From NCBI RefSeq assembly GCF_002887595.1, contig NZ_PEBU01000008.1:62001-126000 (forward strand): a stretch of DNA of 64,000 bases, read 5' to 3'. The first letter of the stretch is position 1, and each line of letters opens with the position of its first letter. The translations under genes were made by a program, and so were the position numbers. Under the pieces are notes generated by a model. That model made no database searches. It saw only the letters and a program-made list of their open reading frames with translations, and was not told the origin of the DNA. Below are positions 24,661 through 35,165 of the stretch, in pieces. The DNA comes from Bowmanella denitrificans. Lineage in GTDB: Bacteria; Pseudomonadota; Gammaproteobacteria; Enterobacterales; Alteromonadaceae.

Positions 24661-26879
24661 AAGTGATAACTCAGCTCCACCCCCAACTGACGGGCTTCAC
24701 CGCGAAGCTCTGTCACGGCAGAAAGTGCAGCAATAGAGTCAAACTTCAGCTCGTGGTACTGGCGGTTAAATAGATTCTTCGCCCATAGTGCTACTTCCCA
24801 TTGTGCATTCGGCTGATAAGCTATCCTGCCATGCCACAGACTGTAGCCCTGCTGCTGAAGGTAAGGATTTTCATTTTGATCAAAATAAAAATCGGATTGG
24901 TAATCAAAACCTAATTGGCTCAGCAGGCGGCCACCGGCCAGATTGATTTCATATTGGACCAATGCACTGATATTCCACTCAGAAGTAAAAGGCAACTGGG
25001 TGCCCGCCACATATAAATCTTCTTCCTGATATTCCCCCAGCTCAGCCTTGGGTAAGTAGCCAATATTCAGGTCCAGCATCAATTGGCTGACTGGTGTATA
25101 GGCCAGGCTCAATTCCAGCCCCTGAATACGGGAATCACCGCCATTTTTAAGGACATGATAAGGTACCAGGCCGGTGGTACGATTGATAAATACCTGCTGG
25201 TCCTGATAACGATACCAGAACGCTGCCAGGTCAAGATTCATATCCCATTGCGGTAGCTGCAGTCTGGCCCCCACTTCCCAGGCATTGAGACGCTCCGGCG
25301 CATATTCAGAATCGACAGCCTGAGCTTCACTACTGGCAAAACCGCCATTGTAACCGCCGCTTTTGTAGCCACGTGAATAGCTGTAGTACAGACTGGTGCG
25401 TGAAGAGAGTTTTTGTACCAGAGCCAGTTTGCCCGACCACTCGCGGTCATCCACCTCGCCGCGCAGATCCCAAACGCCTGGAATATAAGCCCCCACCACA
25501 TCCATATCAGCAATGGCATGGTATTCAGTACTGTCATCGGTAAATCGCAAACCCGCAGTGACAATCCAATCTGGTGACAGGTTATAGTCCAGTTGGCTAA
25601 AGACAGAGAACGACTGATTTTCCAGCGTGTTGTGGTAGAAAAACTGCACGGCACCACCTGCGGTTGCAGGATTAGCGCGAAAATCCCTGAATAGATCCAG
25701 GTCGTTTTGCTGCTTCAGCTCTTCCTGTAAATAGAACAGACCAGCCATCCAGTGACTGTTTTCCCCCTGCCTGCTGGCGCTTATTTCCTGGCTGAAAAAC
25801 TGGTTATCCGAGCCCAGACTCCCCTCAATAAAATTGCCCGGACCATCAGAGTCAAACGAATGAAAGCGCTCAAGATCTTTATGTGCGGTAATGGATTTCA
25901 AACTCCACCGCTGATTAACCTGCCATTGCCATTGAATACTGGCTCCCCAACTGTCCGTATCATGCCGCTTGTCGGCCGTGTCCGCCTCGGTTTGCCAGAA
26001 ATCATCGGTAGCCGGCGCAAAACCAAAGCTATCCACGCAGCTACGGCTACCGACCTCATCAGGCAGACAGCGCGCGCCAGTTCCTGAGGCTTTCAGTATC
26101 CCCGCACTATATATGGGTTTGGGCGCGCCCTGCCAATCTTCCGAATATAATTTAAACAGCAGGGATGCATTTTCCCATTCGCTGGCCACCAGCAGGCGCA
26201 CACTGTTTTGTCGCATACCACCGTCCTGGCCGTTGGCATCCAGATTTTGGATGGAATAATCGTAATCCACATGATTAAACGCCAACCGTGCTGCGGTGTT
26301 GTCGGCTAAAGGCACGTTGACCGCCCCCTGCAAAGCCCGGTAATCCTGCTCCGCTACAGACGCTCTGGCGTAGCCACTAAACTCGGCCTGTGGCAATACT
26401 GATGTGAGTAAAATGGCACCGCCGGTAGTATTGCGGCCGAATAATGTACCCTGTGGCCCACGCAGCACCTCCACCCGTTGGATGTCATATAAAGTAGAAT
26501 CAAGGAAGTTGGCACCACCACTGACCACCTCATCGGCATAGATAGCAATGGGTGACACTGTAGATGTGTTGTAATCAAACATCCCAATACCACGGATATT
26601 GAAGGACGGAGCCGTACCTTCCCCGGCCACTTTGGAGGATTTCATATTGGGCGCCAGTGCCGCCAGTTGCGTGGTATCTTTTATATGCTGACGGGCAATC
26701 TGCTCACCATCAATTAATGTCACAGCCACAGCAACGTCTCGAATATCCTGTTGACGTTTCTGGGCATTGACGACTATCACTTCTATTTGGTCTTGTGTCT
26801 GTGATGTGGAAGATTGCGCCACCGCTAACTGACTAAAGATCAGGGCTATAGGGGTAACTAAGGGCCTTGTTATAAACAT
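24657..26879 (-). CDS. TonB-dependent receptor
   Basis: About 740 residues: signal peptide (MFITRPLVTPIALIFSQLAVA), TonB-box region (QIEVIVVNAQKRQQDIRDV), plug (RVEVLRGPQGTLFGRNTTGGAILLTS) and barrel ending in LGVELSYHF. The NAQKRQQDIRDVAVAVTLI pattern is typical of a receptor group abundant in Alteromonadales and Sphingomonadales that takes up varied organic molecules; the ligand is unknown. The frame is open to 26972, but the start at 26879 gives the normal signal peptide. No SusD-like or degradative genes are adjacent. It ends tail-to-tail with the HAD gene (4-nt overlap). Confidence 0.88.
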   Translation of the reverse strand: MFITRPLVTPIALIFSQLAVAQSSTSQTQDQIEVIVVNAQKRQQDIRDVAVAVTLIDGEQIARQHIKDTTQLAALAPNMKSSKVAGEGTAPSFNIRGIGMFDYNTSTVSPIAIYADEVVSGGANFLDSTLYDIQRVEVLRGPQGTLFGRNTTGGAILLTSVLPQAEFSGYARASVAEQDYRALQGAVNVPLADNTAARLAFNHVDYDYSIQNLDANGQDGGMRQNSVRLLVASEWENASLLFKLYSEDWQGAPKPIYSAGILKASGTGARCLPDEVGSRSCVDSFGFAPATDDFWQTEADTADKRHDTDSWGASIQWQWQVNQRWSLKSITAHKDLERFHSFDSDGPGNFIEGSLGSDNQFFSQEISASRQGENSHWMAGLFYLQEELKQQNDLDLFRDFRANPATAGGAVQFFYHNTLENQSFSVFSQLDYNLSPDWIVTAGLRFTDDSTEYHAIADMDVVGAYIPGVWDLRGEVDDREWSGKLALVQKLSSRTSLYYSYSRGYKSGGYNGGFASSEAQAVDSEYAPERLNAWEVGARLQLPQWDMNLDLAAFWYRYQDQQVFINRTTGLVPYHVLKNGGDSRIQGLELSLAYTPVSQLMLDLNIGYLPKAELGEYQEEDLYVAGTQLPFTSEWNISALVQYEINLAGGRLLSQLGFDYQSDFYFDQNENPYLQQQGYSLWHGRIAYQPNAQWEVALWAKNLFNRQYHELKFDSIAALSAVTELRGEARQLGVELSYHF

Positions 26880-27317
26880 AGGGATCCAACCAACGAAAAC
26901 CTGGGTTATCGCATTAACGCGGCGCAGTCCTGCCGCAATGCGTTCTTTCGCTTCCGTATGGGTCAGTGGCATTCCAGCCGCTCACCAATCCTTGCTTTTT
27001 CCTTGCTAACGAGCCGTTTAGCGCACGTGCATGTATCAAAAAACAGCCTCTGCACACAACAGGCATTGGCACATGCCAGCGAGTTGTGCGATGCAACAGA
27101 AAGGTTATTGCAGACTGTACTCAGATTTTGTACAAACGCCTGAAACAGGAAAAAGATATGTGCAGCAAAGCGTAGCAGAAAACCATGACACTTTGTTATA
27201 AGCACTGGATTTAATTGGTGAAACTATGACCAACTGACGGTTCAGCCGCTATTATCTATTCTTAACAATCATCGCACTCTCATTTAAGCTTGGTTTTCTG
27301 AAAAGGTCCGCATTGGT
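26880..27317. other. Intergenic region without recognised gene
   Basis: About 440 nt between divergent genes. The first 90 nt remain open as a possible N-terminal extension of the TonB receptor. A possible plus-strand promoter is TTGCAG (27108-27113), 17 nt, TACAAA (27131-27136), about 180 nt before the large kinase gene. A short imperfect dyad TGGCA-CA-TGCCA lies near 27068. I see no terminator, RNA gene or credible small protein. Confidence 0.5.
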
Positions 27318-30300
27318 ATGGGCATGGACAAACTTGATAATTACAATCGCCTGACGGAACTCCCGGCTTTAAGCACGAACATCAGGCTTTTCAAGGCGCT
27401 GTCGGTACAGGGTGAAGCCTTGTTTATCAAGCAACGCGATATCGGCAAAGATGCGGATACCTCTGCCACAGAGATGCCCGACATGGACTGTCTGGCAGTA
27501 ACATTAAGCGCATTCAGTGAAGCCGGTCAGTATGTTGAAGTACTGGCCATAAACGAACATGAGCTGGATCTGTGGCAATTGGTTTCCCGTCTACCCAAAC
27601 AGGACCTGAATTTACGCTTGCAAGCGATGCTGCAACTGGCCCAGGCTGTAGCAGAGATTCATGCACAAAAACTTATTTGTGGTTACCTTAATCCCAGAGC
27701 ACTTTACTGGAATAACGACGCCAGTAGTCTGAGTATTTTGGATTTAGGCCACCCAAGCGTGGTCAGTCAGGTAAACCGGCACAGCCTTCAGGGTCAGCTT
27801 GACCCGGTATTATTGAAAGTCATGGCACCGGAGGTCACAGGGCGGGTTAATTGCCCGATGGATAATCGTTCTGACCTGTATTCCTTGGGAACCTTGTGTT
27901 ATTTCCTGGCAACTGACAGGTTCCCGTTTGAAGCAGACGATGGCATGGAACTTATTCACGCCCAAATTGCCTCCACCGCGCCGCCACCAAAAGAACTAAA
28001 CCCTGGTCTGCCCACACAAGTCAGCAAAATAATCGAGCGGTTGCTCAACAAAAACCCCAATGACAGATATGGAGATATCCAGGGGGTACTGCAAGATTTA
28101 CAACAATGTCAGCAGCAATGGCAGAAGTCAGCCAGCATCAGCGCTTTTCCGATGTCGGTGTCATTAGGCAGCCAGCGACTGCATTTTTCCAACCAACTAT
28201 ATGGCCGAGATACACAAGTTCGTCAGTTACAAGGTTTATTTGAACGCACCCTGGTGGAAAAGCAAAGCCACTTACTTTGTATCAAGGGTTATTCAGGGAT
28301 CGGAAAAACCGCCATAGTTGAGCAACTTGCCCAACCGGGCCTGACCAACAAAGCCAATTTCATTCGCGGTAAATGCGAACAGTTTCAACGTGATGGCCTG
28401 TTTGGTGCCATCCTCGAAGCATTGGGTGAGCTGGCGGAGCAGCTATTGCAGGAAAATGCCGCGCAATTGGCGCATTGGCAACAATGCCTGCAGCAAGCGG
28501 CGGGCGATGACGCATACTTGCTAGCAGCCTTTATGCCGCAATGGCTGCCAATAACCGGCCCCGCCCAGAACAGTGACGCTGCCGATTATCAGGATACCAG
28601 ATTCAGTAAGCTGCTAATCCGGCTGTTTAAAGTGTTCGCCCAACAGCAGCGCCCTGTGGTGCTATTTCTGGATGATATGCAATGGGCCGATACCGCCAGT
28701 TTAAATCTGTTGGAAGAGCTGCTGACCGATAAGCAAATAGATAATTTGTTGGTTTTACTGGCATACCGTGACAATGAAGTCAGCGATACCCACCCTTTGC
28801 TGTATTGTCTGACCCGCATCGGCAAATCAGGTGTCAGGGTTGAACAGATGCAGGTTGATGCGTTAGCAGATTCAGCGGTGCAGGAACTACTGGCAGACAC
28901 CCTGGGCAAACCTAAAGGCGAGCTGACAGCATTAACCGCTTTGCTGATGCAAAAAACCAATGGTAACCCCTATTTTGTGCGCCAGTTCTTACTGACATTG
29001 CATGATCAGGGCTTGTTACAACGCGACACTCAGGGACACTGGTATTGGGATGTAACAGAAATTGCCCAACAGAAAATTACCGACAACCTGGTTGAGCTTA
29101 CCACCTTGCGATTTGAACGCTTGTCGGCCCATAGCCGCCGCCTGCTGAGTATCGCGGCCCTGATAGGCAATAGCAGCCAATGCCAGATATTGGCTGAGCT
29201 GTTGGGGCTAACACGCCAGCAGTTGGAAATGCACATCGCCGAGATTGTTCAGGAAGGCATTATGACGGCCTTTACCGATACCAAAGGTGCCCGGATTGAG
29301 TCGCTACGCTTTAACCATGACAAATTGCAGCAGGCCGCATACAAACTGTGCAGTGAGCAAACCCAGATGCAACTGCATCTGGCCATAGGTGAGTATTATC
29401 TGGAAAATTACCCGGCTGCACAGCTCAATGATGTAGTACTTGAATTTGTCAACCATCTGAACGCAGCCAGCAGGCTGTTTGTGGCCAACCATAACAGGTT
29501 GTCACTGGCCAACTTTAACCTGCAGGCGGGTGAAAAAGCCCTGGCGGCCAACGCTCACAGTGCTGCCAGAGATTACCTGAGTATTGCCGCAGGCTTGCTG
29601 GAAGAAAGCGACTGGCATGAACACCACGATGTGTGTTTTAAGGTTAAGCTGGCAATGGCCAGCAGTTTTTATCTAACCCAGGCCTACGAGGAAGCCGGGC
29701 ATCTTTGCCAGGCTTTGCTGGAGCATGTCCGGGACCTGACCGATAAACTGCGAGTCACCAAGTTGCAGCTACTGATCTTGTACGGCCAGAATCAGCTTCC
29801 TGAGGTGTACCAGCTTGGCGCGCAGGTGTTAGTTGAAGCCGGTATTGATATTCGCGAGCCTGCCGGTATTGCGACCCGCTATCTGGAACTGGAGCAGCAT
29901 TATGATAAAAACAACATTGCTGGCCTTATTCATAAACCGGCCTTGAAAGACGAGAAGCTGAAACTGGCCATCGAGGCCTTGAATGTGCTTTCCACCGCAG
30001 CCTATATTCTGGGGCCGGATCATTATCTTACCGTGACCCATGCGATTGTCGCTCTGAGTGTCACTCAGGGTAACTCGGCACCAGCCAGCCGCGCATACGG
30101 CTCCCATGCCATCATTCTCAGCGGTGCTTATGGACAGTATCAGCAAGCACTGCAGTTTGCCGACCTGGCCATTGAAGTGGACAGACGTTACCAACATTTG
30201 TACACCCCTGAAGTGCAGTTCCAGAAAGCCGCCGCTGTTCTGCCCTGGGTTGCGCCCCTGGCGCAGAGCCTCGACAGTCTGGAGAGCAATATTTATCTGG

Positions 30301-33300
30301 CCATGGATGACAGCAACATAGAGTTTGCCGTGCATTCCGCGCTGTTTTTCGGCTTTTATCTGTGTTTAAGCGGCAAGCCGCTGGACAGAGTTAATGTGCA
30401 GATGGACAAGTATGCACGTTTTATTATGGACAAACGCATTCCCTATAATCTGGAGTTCATCAATCTTTGGCGCCAATACGTGTTGAATCTGCGCGAAGAT
30501 GAGCAGGACCCATTACTACTGGCGGGGCCAGCCTTTGACGAAGCGGTGCAGGTGGAAGTACTGGAGCAAACCCAGAATCTGACCATTTTGTTTTGCTACC
30601 ATAGTGTCAAACTGATGCTGGCATATTTGCACGATGATCTGGAGCTGGCCGCGCATCACTATCAGGCCGCTGAACCATTGGCGGCTGTGGCGTTTTCACT
30701 GTATCACCAAACCGAATTTCACTTTTTTGCGGCATTACTGGCTGCCCGGCTCAGCCAGACTGAGCACGACTCATGGTATCAGGTACTGCAAGGTAAACTG
30801 ACACTACTGCAAAACTGGGCCATTAACGCCCCAGACAATCACCAGCACAAAGTGCTGCTGTTGGAAGCCGAACTGGCCAGGCTTAATAAGCAGGCTGCCG
30901 GCTGGCAACAATATGAAACCGCCATTCAGGCAGCACAGCAGTCAGGCTTTATCCAGCATCAGGCCATTGCCGAAGAACGTTACGCAGATTATTGGCTGCA
31001 AATGGGCAACCTGGATTTTGCTCAGCAGTTGCAAAGCAAAGCCTATCAGAACTTTAAGTTCTGGGGGGCTATCAGCAAGGTGCGCCATATGCGTCTGCGT
31101 CAAGTCGCAGGCCAGGCCGGTCAGGCAGACCAGGTGCAGCGCAGCGAAGATCTGGATTTAGTATCGGTATTTAAGGCATCAGAAACCTTAAGTGGTAAAG
31201 TCAATCTGCGCGCCTATCTGGACAAAATGATCCATATTATTGTCGAAAATGCCGGCGCGCAGGCCGGCACATTGCTGTTTGTTGACGATGAAGGCGTGTT
31301 AAAAGTCCGCGCCGGTTATCCGGAAATTCGCCAGCATGAAGACTTGCCTCACAGTTTGTTAACCCTGGTCAGCCGTACCCTTAAGCCGAAACTGCTCAAC
31401 AATATTGCGCAGGCCGGCAGTCTGGCCCGAGATCCTTACCTACAGCGCAGCCAACCCCAGTCTCTGCTCTGTATTCCTGTGATCGTAACCGGCAGTTATC
31501 GCGGTATTCTGTACTTAGAGCACTTCGACATGAGCGGTGCCTTTCCCCAGGACAGAGTGAACGTACTGCAGTTGCTGGCCAACCAGACTGCGGTGATGTT
31601 TGACAACACCAGGCTTTATCATAAAGTGATCGAGGCCAACAAAAACCTCGAGCGCAAGGTCCAGCAGCGCACCGCCGAGCTGGCGGCGTCTAAGCTGAAA
31701 GCAGAAGAAGCCACTCAGGCAAAGTCATCGTTTCTGGCCAAAATGAGTCATGAAATCCGCACCCCTATCAATGCGGTAATTGGCCTGAGCCGCCTGGCCA
31801 TAAAAACCGAGTTGGATTCGGAACAACTGGACTACGTGAGCAAAATTCAGGAATCAGGCGAAACCCTGTTAGGTCTGGTCAACGACATTCTGGATTTTTC
31901 CAAGATCGAAGCAGGCAAAATGACACTGGAACACTGCAGCTTTTCACTCAGTAAGCTGGTGCAGCGTTCCATCAATCTGAACGCCTTCAGAGCACACGCC
32001 AAGGGTCTGGAACTGCTTTGTGATATAGAGCGTGATGTACCCGACCTGTTGCTGGGCGACCCGTTGCGGATCCAGCAAATCTTGGTGAACTTGCTGTCCA
32101 ATGCCATAAAATTCACCGATCAGGGCCTGGTGCATATCCAGCTCAGCGGCAAAGCCAATGAGCAGAATCAGGTGCAGTTGCATATCAGCGTACGGGATAC
32201 CGGAATTGGCATGAGTGAGGAACAACAAAGCAGGCTGTTCCAGTCATTTACTCAGGCAGACGATTCGGTCACACGTAAATACGGCGGCAGCGGCCTGGGA
32301 CTGACCATCAGTAAACAGCTCTGTGATTTAATGCAGGGGCAAATCTGGCTGGAAAGCGAACTGGGCAAAGGGTCCTGTTTCCATGTCAGTCTGCCACTTA
32401 GCCGTTCAATGCAAACTGAAGCCAATCCTTTGTTCAACCCCACCCGCATGGCAAAAATGAAAGTGCTGGTGGTCGACGATGTGGCCCTGGCCAGAAAGTT
32501 GTTGCGTGGCCTATTGCAGGACGTTGGTATCAGCGCAGACGAAGCCAGTAGTGGTGCCCAGGCGATTGACATGGTCAGGCAAGCCGCCACCGACAAAAAC
32601 TGTTACGACACGATTCTGATGGACTGGCGCATGCCGGAGATGGACGGCATCGAAACGTCCAAACGCATTCAGCAAATGGGATTGACGGAATCACCCCGCA
32701 TTCTGATGGTGACCGCCTATGATAAACAAGAGGCCAGAAAACAACTGGGAAGCACCATTATCAACCAGTTTCTGGAAAAGCCGGTGAATCATTCCACATT
32801 GGTGGATGCCCTGACCAATGTGATGGCGGGGCAATTAAATGATAACGAAGAGCAGCACAAAGGGCCGCTGGCCGTTCCTGATCTGCGTCAGTACCGTATT
32901 TTGTTGGTGGAAGACAATGCCATCAACCGCCAGGTGGCCTTGGGAATATTAAAAGACACTGGTGTCAGGGTGGAAACCGCTGAAAATGGCCTGGTAGCGC
33001 TGGAGAAGCTTCAGCAACAAACCTTTGATCTGGTGTTAATGGACATTCAGATGCCCCATATGGATGGTCTGACCGCGACCAATCTGATTCGCCACCAGCT
33101 TAAGCTTGCCGATTTACCTGTGGTGGCAATGACCGCCCACGTGATGGAAGCCGATCGCCAGAAAAGTCTGGAAGTGGGTATGAACGAACATATCTGTAAA
33201 CCTCTGGAACCTGATGTGCTGTTCCAAACTCTGAGCCAGCTGCTGCAGGACAGGGCATTAACCAGGACCGGGAAATTGCCCGTCAGCCAACAGCCCGAGG

Positions 33301-33920
33301 CTGATACAGCTTTACTTGGCAAAGTGGCACGCATCAAACTGTTATCCAGCAAACAAGCCATCAATAATATGAGTGGTAAAACTCAACTGTATTTAAGCTT
33401 GCTACAGGATTTTTATTTTGAACAACAGGAAACGCCAATTCAGCTTCAACATTTATTGGTCAGTGGCAAGCTCGACGAATTATTGCGTTTGGTGCATTCA
33501 TTAAAATCGACCTCTGCTTATATCGGCGCGTTCGACATATCCAAACGTTGCGGGGAAGTGGAAAGCCTGTTGCTGAAAAAAACCTGTGATGAAAAGGCCC
33601 TGGCCGCCATCAGTCATCAGTTACAGGAATTACTGGAAGCACTCAGTCCGCTGTTCCAAGCCCCAAATGGCAGTGGTAGCGCTGAACATTTTAACCCGCA
33701 GCAGTTCCGCCAAACGCTGGTGAAATTACTGCCCCTGCTGCAACAATCGGACTTTGCTGCCGAAGAGCAACTGGCGCAGCTGCTGGGGTTATGCCAGCAA
33801 ACCGAATATGCAGAAAAACTGGAAGAAATTAATCGTCGGGTGGCAGATATTGAATACGAAAAGGCAGCGACTTTAGCCTCTGAATTATTAGCCAGCCTGG
33901 ATAATGACCAAGTGACCTAG
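27318..33920 (+). CDS. Giant pseudokinase / AAA-ATPase / GAF hybrid histidine kinase
   Basis: 2200 residues. Domains in order: Ser/Thr-kinase-like fold (about 20-270), AAA/STAND ATPase (Walker A GYSGIGKT at 324-331; Walker [13 protein letters not shown] near 450), long helical TPR-like region (about 640-1280), GAF (about 1294-1437), HisKA with [13 protein letters not shown] (His near 1478), HATPase ([28 protein letters not shown]), two receivers (from about 1713, [10 protein letters not shown]; from about 1859, [10 protein letters not shown]) and Hpt ([12 protein letters not shown] near 2060). The kinase-like domain has [11 protein letters not shown] where the catalytic HRD loop should be and DLG instead of DFG, so it is probably a pseudokinase. 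No membrane segments are evident, so it is cytoplasmic. The C-terminal half is paralogous to the TPR kinase at 35171. It precedes the borosin pair by 107 nt. Confidence 0.9.
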   Translation: MGMDKLDNYNRLTELPALSTNIRLFKALSVQGEALFIKQRDIGKDADTSATEMPDMDCLAVTLSAFSEAGQYVEVLAINEHELDLWQLVSRLPKQDLNLRLQAMLQLAQAVAEIHAQKLICGYLNPRALYWNNDASSLSILDLGHPSVVSQVNRHSLQGQLDPVLLKVMAPEVTGRVNCPMDNRSDLYSLGTLCYFLATDRFPFEADDGMELIHAQIASTAPPPKELNPGLPTQVSKIIERLLNKNPNDRYGDIQGVLQDLQQCQQQWQKSASISAFPMSVSLGSQRLHFSNQLYGRDTQVRQLQGLFERTLVEKQSHLLCIKGYSGIGKTAIVEQLAQPGLTNKANFIRGKCEQFQRDGLFGAILEALGELAEQLLQENAAQLAHWQQCLQQAAGDDAYLLAAFMPQWLPITGPAQNSDAADYQDTRFSKLLIRLFKVFAQQQRPVVLFLDDMQWADTASLNLLEELLTDKQIDNLLVLLAYRDNEVSDTHPLLYCLTRIGKSGVRVEQMQVDALADSAVQELLADTLGKPKGELTALTALLMQKTNGNPYFVRQFLLTLHDQGLLQRDTQGHWYWDVTEIAQQKITDNLVELTTLRFERLSAHSRRLLSIAALIGNSSQCQILAELLGLTRQQLEMHIAEIVQEGIMTAFTDTKGARIESLRFNHDKLQQAAYKLCSEQTQMQLHLAIGEYYLENYPAAQLNDVVLEFVNHLNAASRLFVANHNRLSLANFNLQAGEKALAANAHSAARDYLSIAAGLLEESDWHEHHDVCFKVKLAMASSFYLTQAYEEAGHLCQALLEHVRDLTDKLRVTKLQLLILYGQNQLPEVYQLGAQVLVEAGIDIREPAGIATRYLELEQHYDKNNIAGLIHKPALKDEKLKLAIEALNVLSTAAYILGPDHYLTVTHAIVALSVTQGNSAPASRAYGSHAIILSGAYGQYQQALQFADLAIEVDRRYQHLYTPEVQFQKAAAVLPWVAPLAQSLDSLESNIYLAMDDSNIEFAVHSALFFGFYLCLSGKPLDRVNVQMDKYARFIMDKRIPYNLEFINLWRQYVLNLREDEQDPLLLAGPAFDEAVQVEVLEQTQNLTILFCYHSVKLMLAYLHDDLELAAHHYQAAEPLAAVAFSLYHQTEFHFFAALLAARLSQTEHDSWYQVLQGKLTLLQNWAINAPDNHQHKVLLLEAELARLNKQAAGWQQYETAIQAAQQSGFIQHQAIAEERYADYWLQMGNLDFAQQLQSKAYQNFKFWGAISKVRHMRLRQVAGQAGQADQVQRSEDLDLVSVFKASETLSGKVNLRAYLDKMIHIIVENAGAQAGTLLFVDDEGVLKVRAGYPEIRQHEDLPHSLLTLVSRTLKPKLLNNIAQAGSLARDPYLQRSQPQSLLCIPVIVTGSYRGILYLEHFDMSGAFPQDRVNVLQLLANQTAVMFDNTRLYHKVIEANKNLERKVQQRTAELAASKLKAEEATQAKSSFLAKMSHEIRTPINAVIGLSRLAIKTELDSEQLDYVSKIQESGETLLGLVNDILDFSKIEAGKMTLEHCSFSLSKLVQRSINLNAFRAHAKGLELLCDIERDVPDLLLGDPLRIQQILVNLLSNAIKFTDQGLVHIQLSGKANEQNQVQLHISVRDTGIGMSEEQQSRLFQSFTQADDSVTRKYGGSGLGLTISKQLCDLMQGQIWLESELGKGSCFHVSLPLSRSMQTEANPLFNPTRMAKMKVLVVDDVALARKLLRGLLQDVGISADEASSGAQAIDMVRQAATDKNCYDTILMDWRMPEMDGIETSKRIQQMGLTESPRILMVTAYDKQEARKQLGSTIINQFLEKPVNHSTLVDALTNVMAGQLNDNEEQHKGPLAVPDLRQYRILLVEDNAINRQVALGILKDTGVRVETAENGLVALEKLQQQTFDLVLMDIQMPHMDGLTATNLIRHQLKLADLPVVAMTAHVMEADRQKSLEVGMNEHICKPLEPDVLFQTLSQLLQDRALTRTGKLPVSQQPEADTALLGKVARIKLLSSKQAINNMSGKTQLYLSLLQDFYFEQQETPIQLQHLLVSGKLDELLRLVHSLKSTSAYIGAFDISKRCGEVESLLLKKTCDEKALAAISHQLQELLEALSPLFQAPNGSGSAEHFNPQQFRQTLVKLLPLLQQSDFAAEEQLAQLLGLCQQTEYAEKLEEINRRVADIEYEKAATLASELLASLDNDQVT

Positions 33921-34027
33921 CAAGTTAACCGCCCTAATCCGGCACCAAGCCTATTGCGCTGCGCCTGATTGTTTTTTATGCTTGCGCAGTAAGGATAACA
34001 ACAACTACAAAAATTGAGGGAACGCCC

Positions 34028-34849
34028 GTGAAAAAAGGTCGTCTTACCATTGCAGGCTGCGGTCTGCATCCGGGCCATATGACGCTGGAAACCCAGAGTC
34101 TGATTGAACATGCCGAAATTGTGCTTTTGGTGGCCCCGAATCCCCTGTCTATCCAGCATATACTGCAGCTCAATGCCAATACCGAGCATCTGGGGCGTTT
34201 TTATAATATGGGCTTCTCGCGCCCGGAAATTTACCGGCAAATGGCCAAACGTATTATTGAATTGGTCACGGCCGGCAAAGATGTCTGCACGGTATTTTAT
34301 GGTCATCCCGGCGTATTTGTTTCTTCTACCCGGATGGCCAGCCGGGTTCTTAAGCCTTTAGGTCACCAGGTCCGCATGCTACCCGGCATTTCTGCCGATG
34401 CCTGCCTGTATGCTGATTTGGATCTGGACCCGGCCGATACCGGCTGCCAGTCTTATGAATCCACCCGCTTCTTACTTACCCGCCGCCAGGTAGACAGCAG
34501 CGCCGCGCTGATTTTATGGCAGGTGGGTCTAACCGGTGAGCACAGTATGGATCACTTTCAACCCGGCGAGCAGGGACTGGCTGCCCTGACGAAACTGCTG
34601 TTGCAAAGCTACCCGGCCGATCATCAGGTATGCTTATACGAAGCACCGATTTTTCCCGGCTTTGAACCGAAAAAGGACTGGCTGGCCCTGGCCGATTTAC
34701 CCGGTGCTACAGTCAATACCGTCAGTACCTTGTATATACCGGCCTGTCAGGCCCCGGAATTTGCCGCAGACCGCCTCGCCTGGCTGGGTCTGACGGAAGC
34801 GGATATTCATCATTGGGATGAGTATGAAGAAGTAGAGTGTGATATTTAA
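34028..34849 (+). CDS. Borosin-type peptide backbone N-methyltransferase (SonM-like)
   Basis: 273-residue SAM-dependent enzyme of the tetrapyrrole-methylase fold. It does not look like a corrin enzyme: the block YGHPGVFVSSTRMASRVLKP, then RMLPGISADACLYADLDLDP and YESTRFLLTRR are hallmarks of borosin methyltransferases such as fungal OphMA and Shewanella SonM. Tyr59, Arg65, Tyr69 and Tyr91 have the same spacing (0, +6, +10, +32) as the catalytic residues I recall for OphMA. It should transfer methyl groups to backbone amides of a partner peptide. It lacks a fused core, as in split borosins, and the substrate gene follows 25 nt later. The start is GTG at 34028 with GAGGGAA upstream. Confidence 0.88.
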   Translation: MKKGRLTIAGCGLHPGHMTLETQSLIEHAEIVLLVAPNPLSIQHILQLNANTEHLGRFYNMGFSRPEIYRQMAKRIIELVTAGKDVCTVFYGHPGVFVSSTRMASRVLKPLGHQVRMLPGISADACLYADLDLDPADTGCQSYESTRFLLTRRQVDSSAALILWQVGLTGEHSMDHFQPGEQGLAALTKLLLQSYPADHQVCLYEAPIFPGFEPKKDWLALADLPGATVNTVSTLYIPACQAPEFAADRLAWLGLTEADIHHWDEYEEVECDI

Positions 34850-34874
34850 CCCATAACAACAAAAGGAAAGCCTT

Positions 34875-35165
34875 ATGGATAACCTAAGCCGTTTCTACCT
34901 GGAGCTGGCCACCAATGCCAGCAAACTGGACGCCTTCAATAATGGCAGCAATGCCGCCGAATTGGTCGCTAACCGCCAACGTTTGTTAGCTGAAGCTGGA
35001 GTGGAAGACGCTGATAAGTTACTGACTATGGATAGTGAATCATTGCGTCAAAGTATGGCTAAAACTCTGATTAGCATAACTGGAGATTGGAAGGGATTAG
35101 AAAAAAGCTCAAGTAATAAAGATAATAAAAGCAACATAGTTTCAATCAAGAAATATAATCATTAA
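34875..35165 (+). CDS. Split-borosin precursor peptide (SonA-like)
   Basis: 96 residues. The N-terminal 60 or so form the expected small helical borosin-binding domain (MDNLSRFYLELATNASKLD, AELVANRQRLLAEAGVED, LLTMDSESLRQSMAKTLIS), resembling the LigA-like fold of SonA. The remaining tail is hydrophilic and Ser/Asn/Lys-rich with a hydrophobic cluster at the end (SNIVSIKKYNH), where the methylated core would be expected; TLISITGDW near residue 67 is a second candidate. A strong ribosome site (AAAGGAAAG) precedes the ATG. The tail is encoded by DNA of very low GC, unlike the binding domain. The stop is 5 nt before the TPR kinase ATG, implying co-expression. Core assignment is inference. Confidence 0.78.
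   Translation: MDNLSRFYLELATNASKLDAFNNGSNAAELVANRQRLLAEAGVEDADKLLTMDSESLRQSMAKTLISITGDWKGLEKSSSNKDNKSNIVSIKKYNH

Noticed and set aside
26963-27205. Cys-rich 80-codon minus-strand frame upstream of the TonB receptor
   Set aside because: No ribosome site, odd composition and overlap with another frame; looks like chance.
34028-34849. Annotation as a cobalamin/siroheme (CobA/CbiF) methyltransferase or second RsmI
   Set aside because: The overall fold is shared, but the YGHPGVFV/ADACLYADL blocks and the Tyr-Arg-Tyr spacing fit borosin enzymes. No cobalamin genes are near, and a precursor-like peptide gene follows directly.
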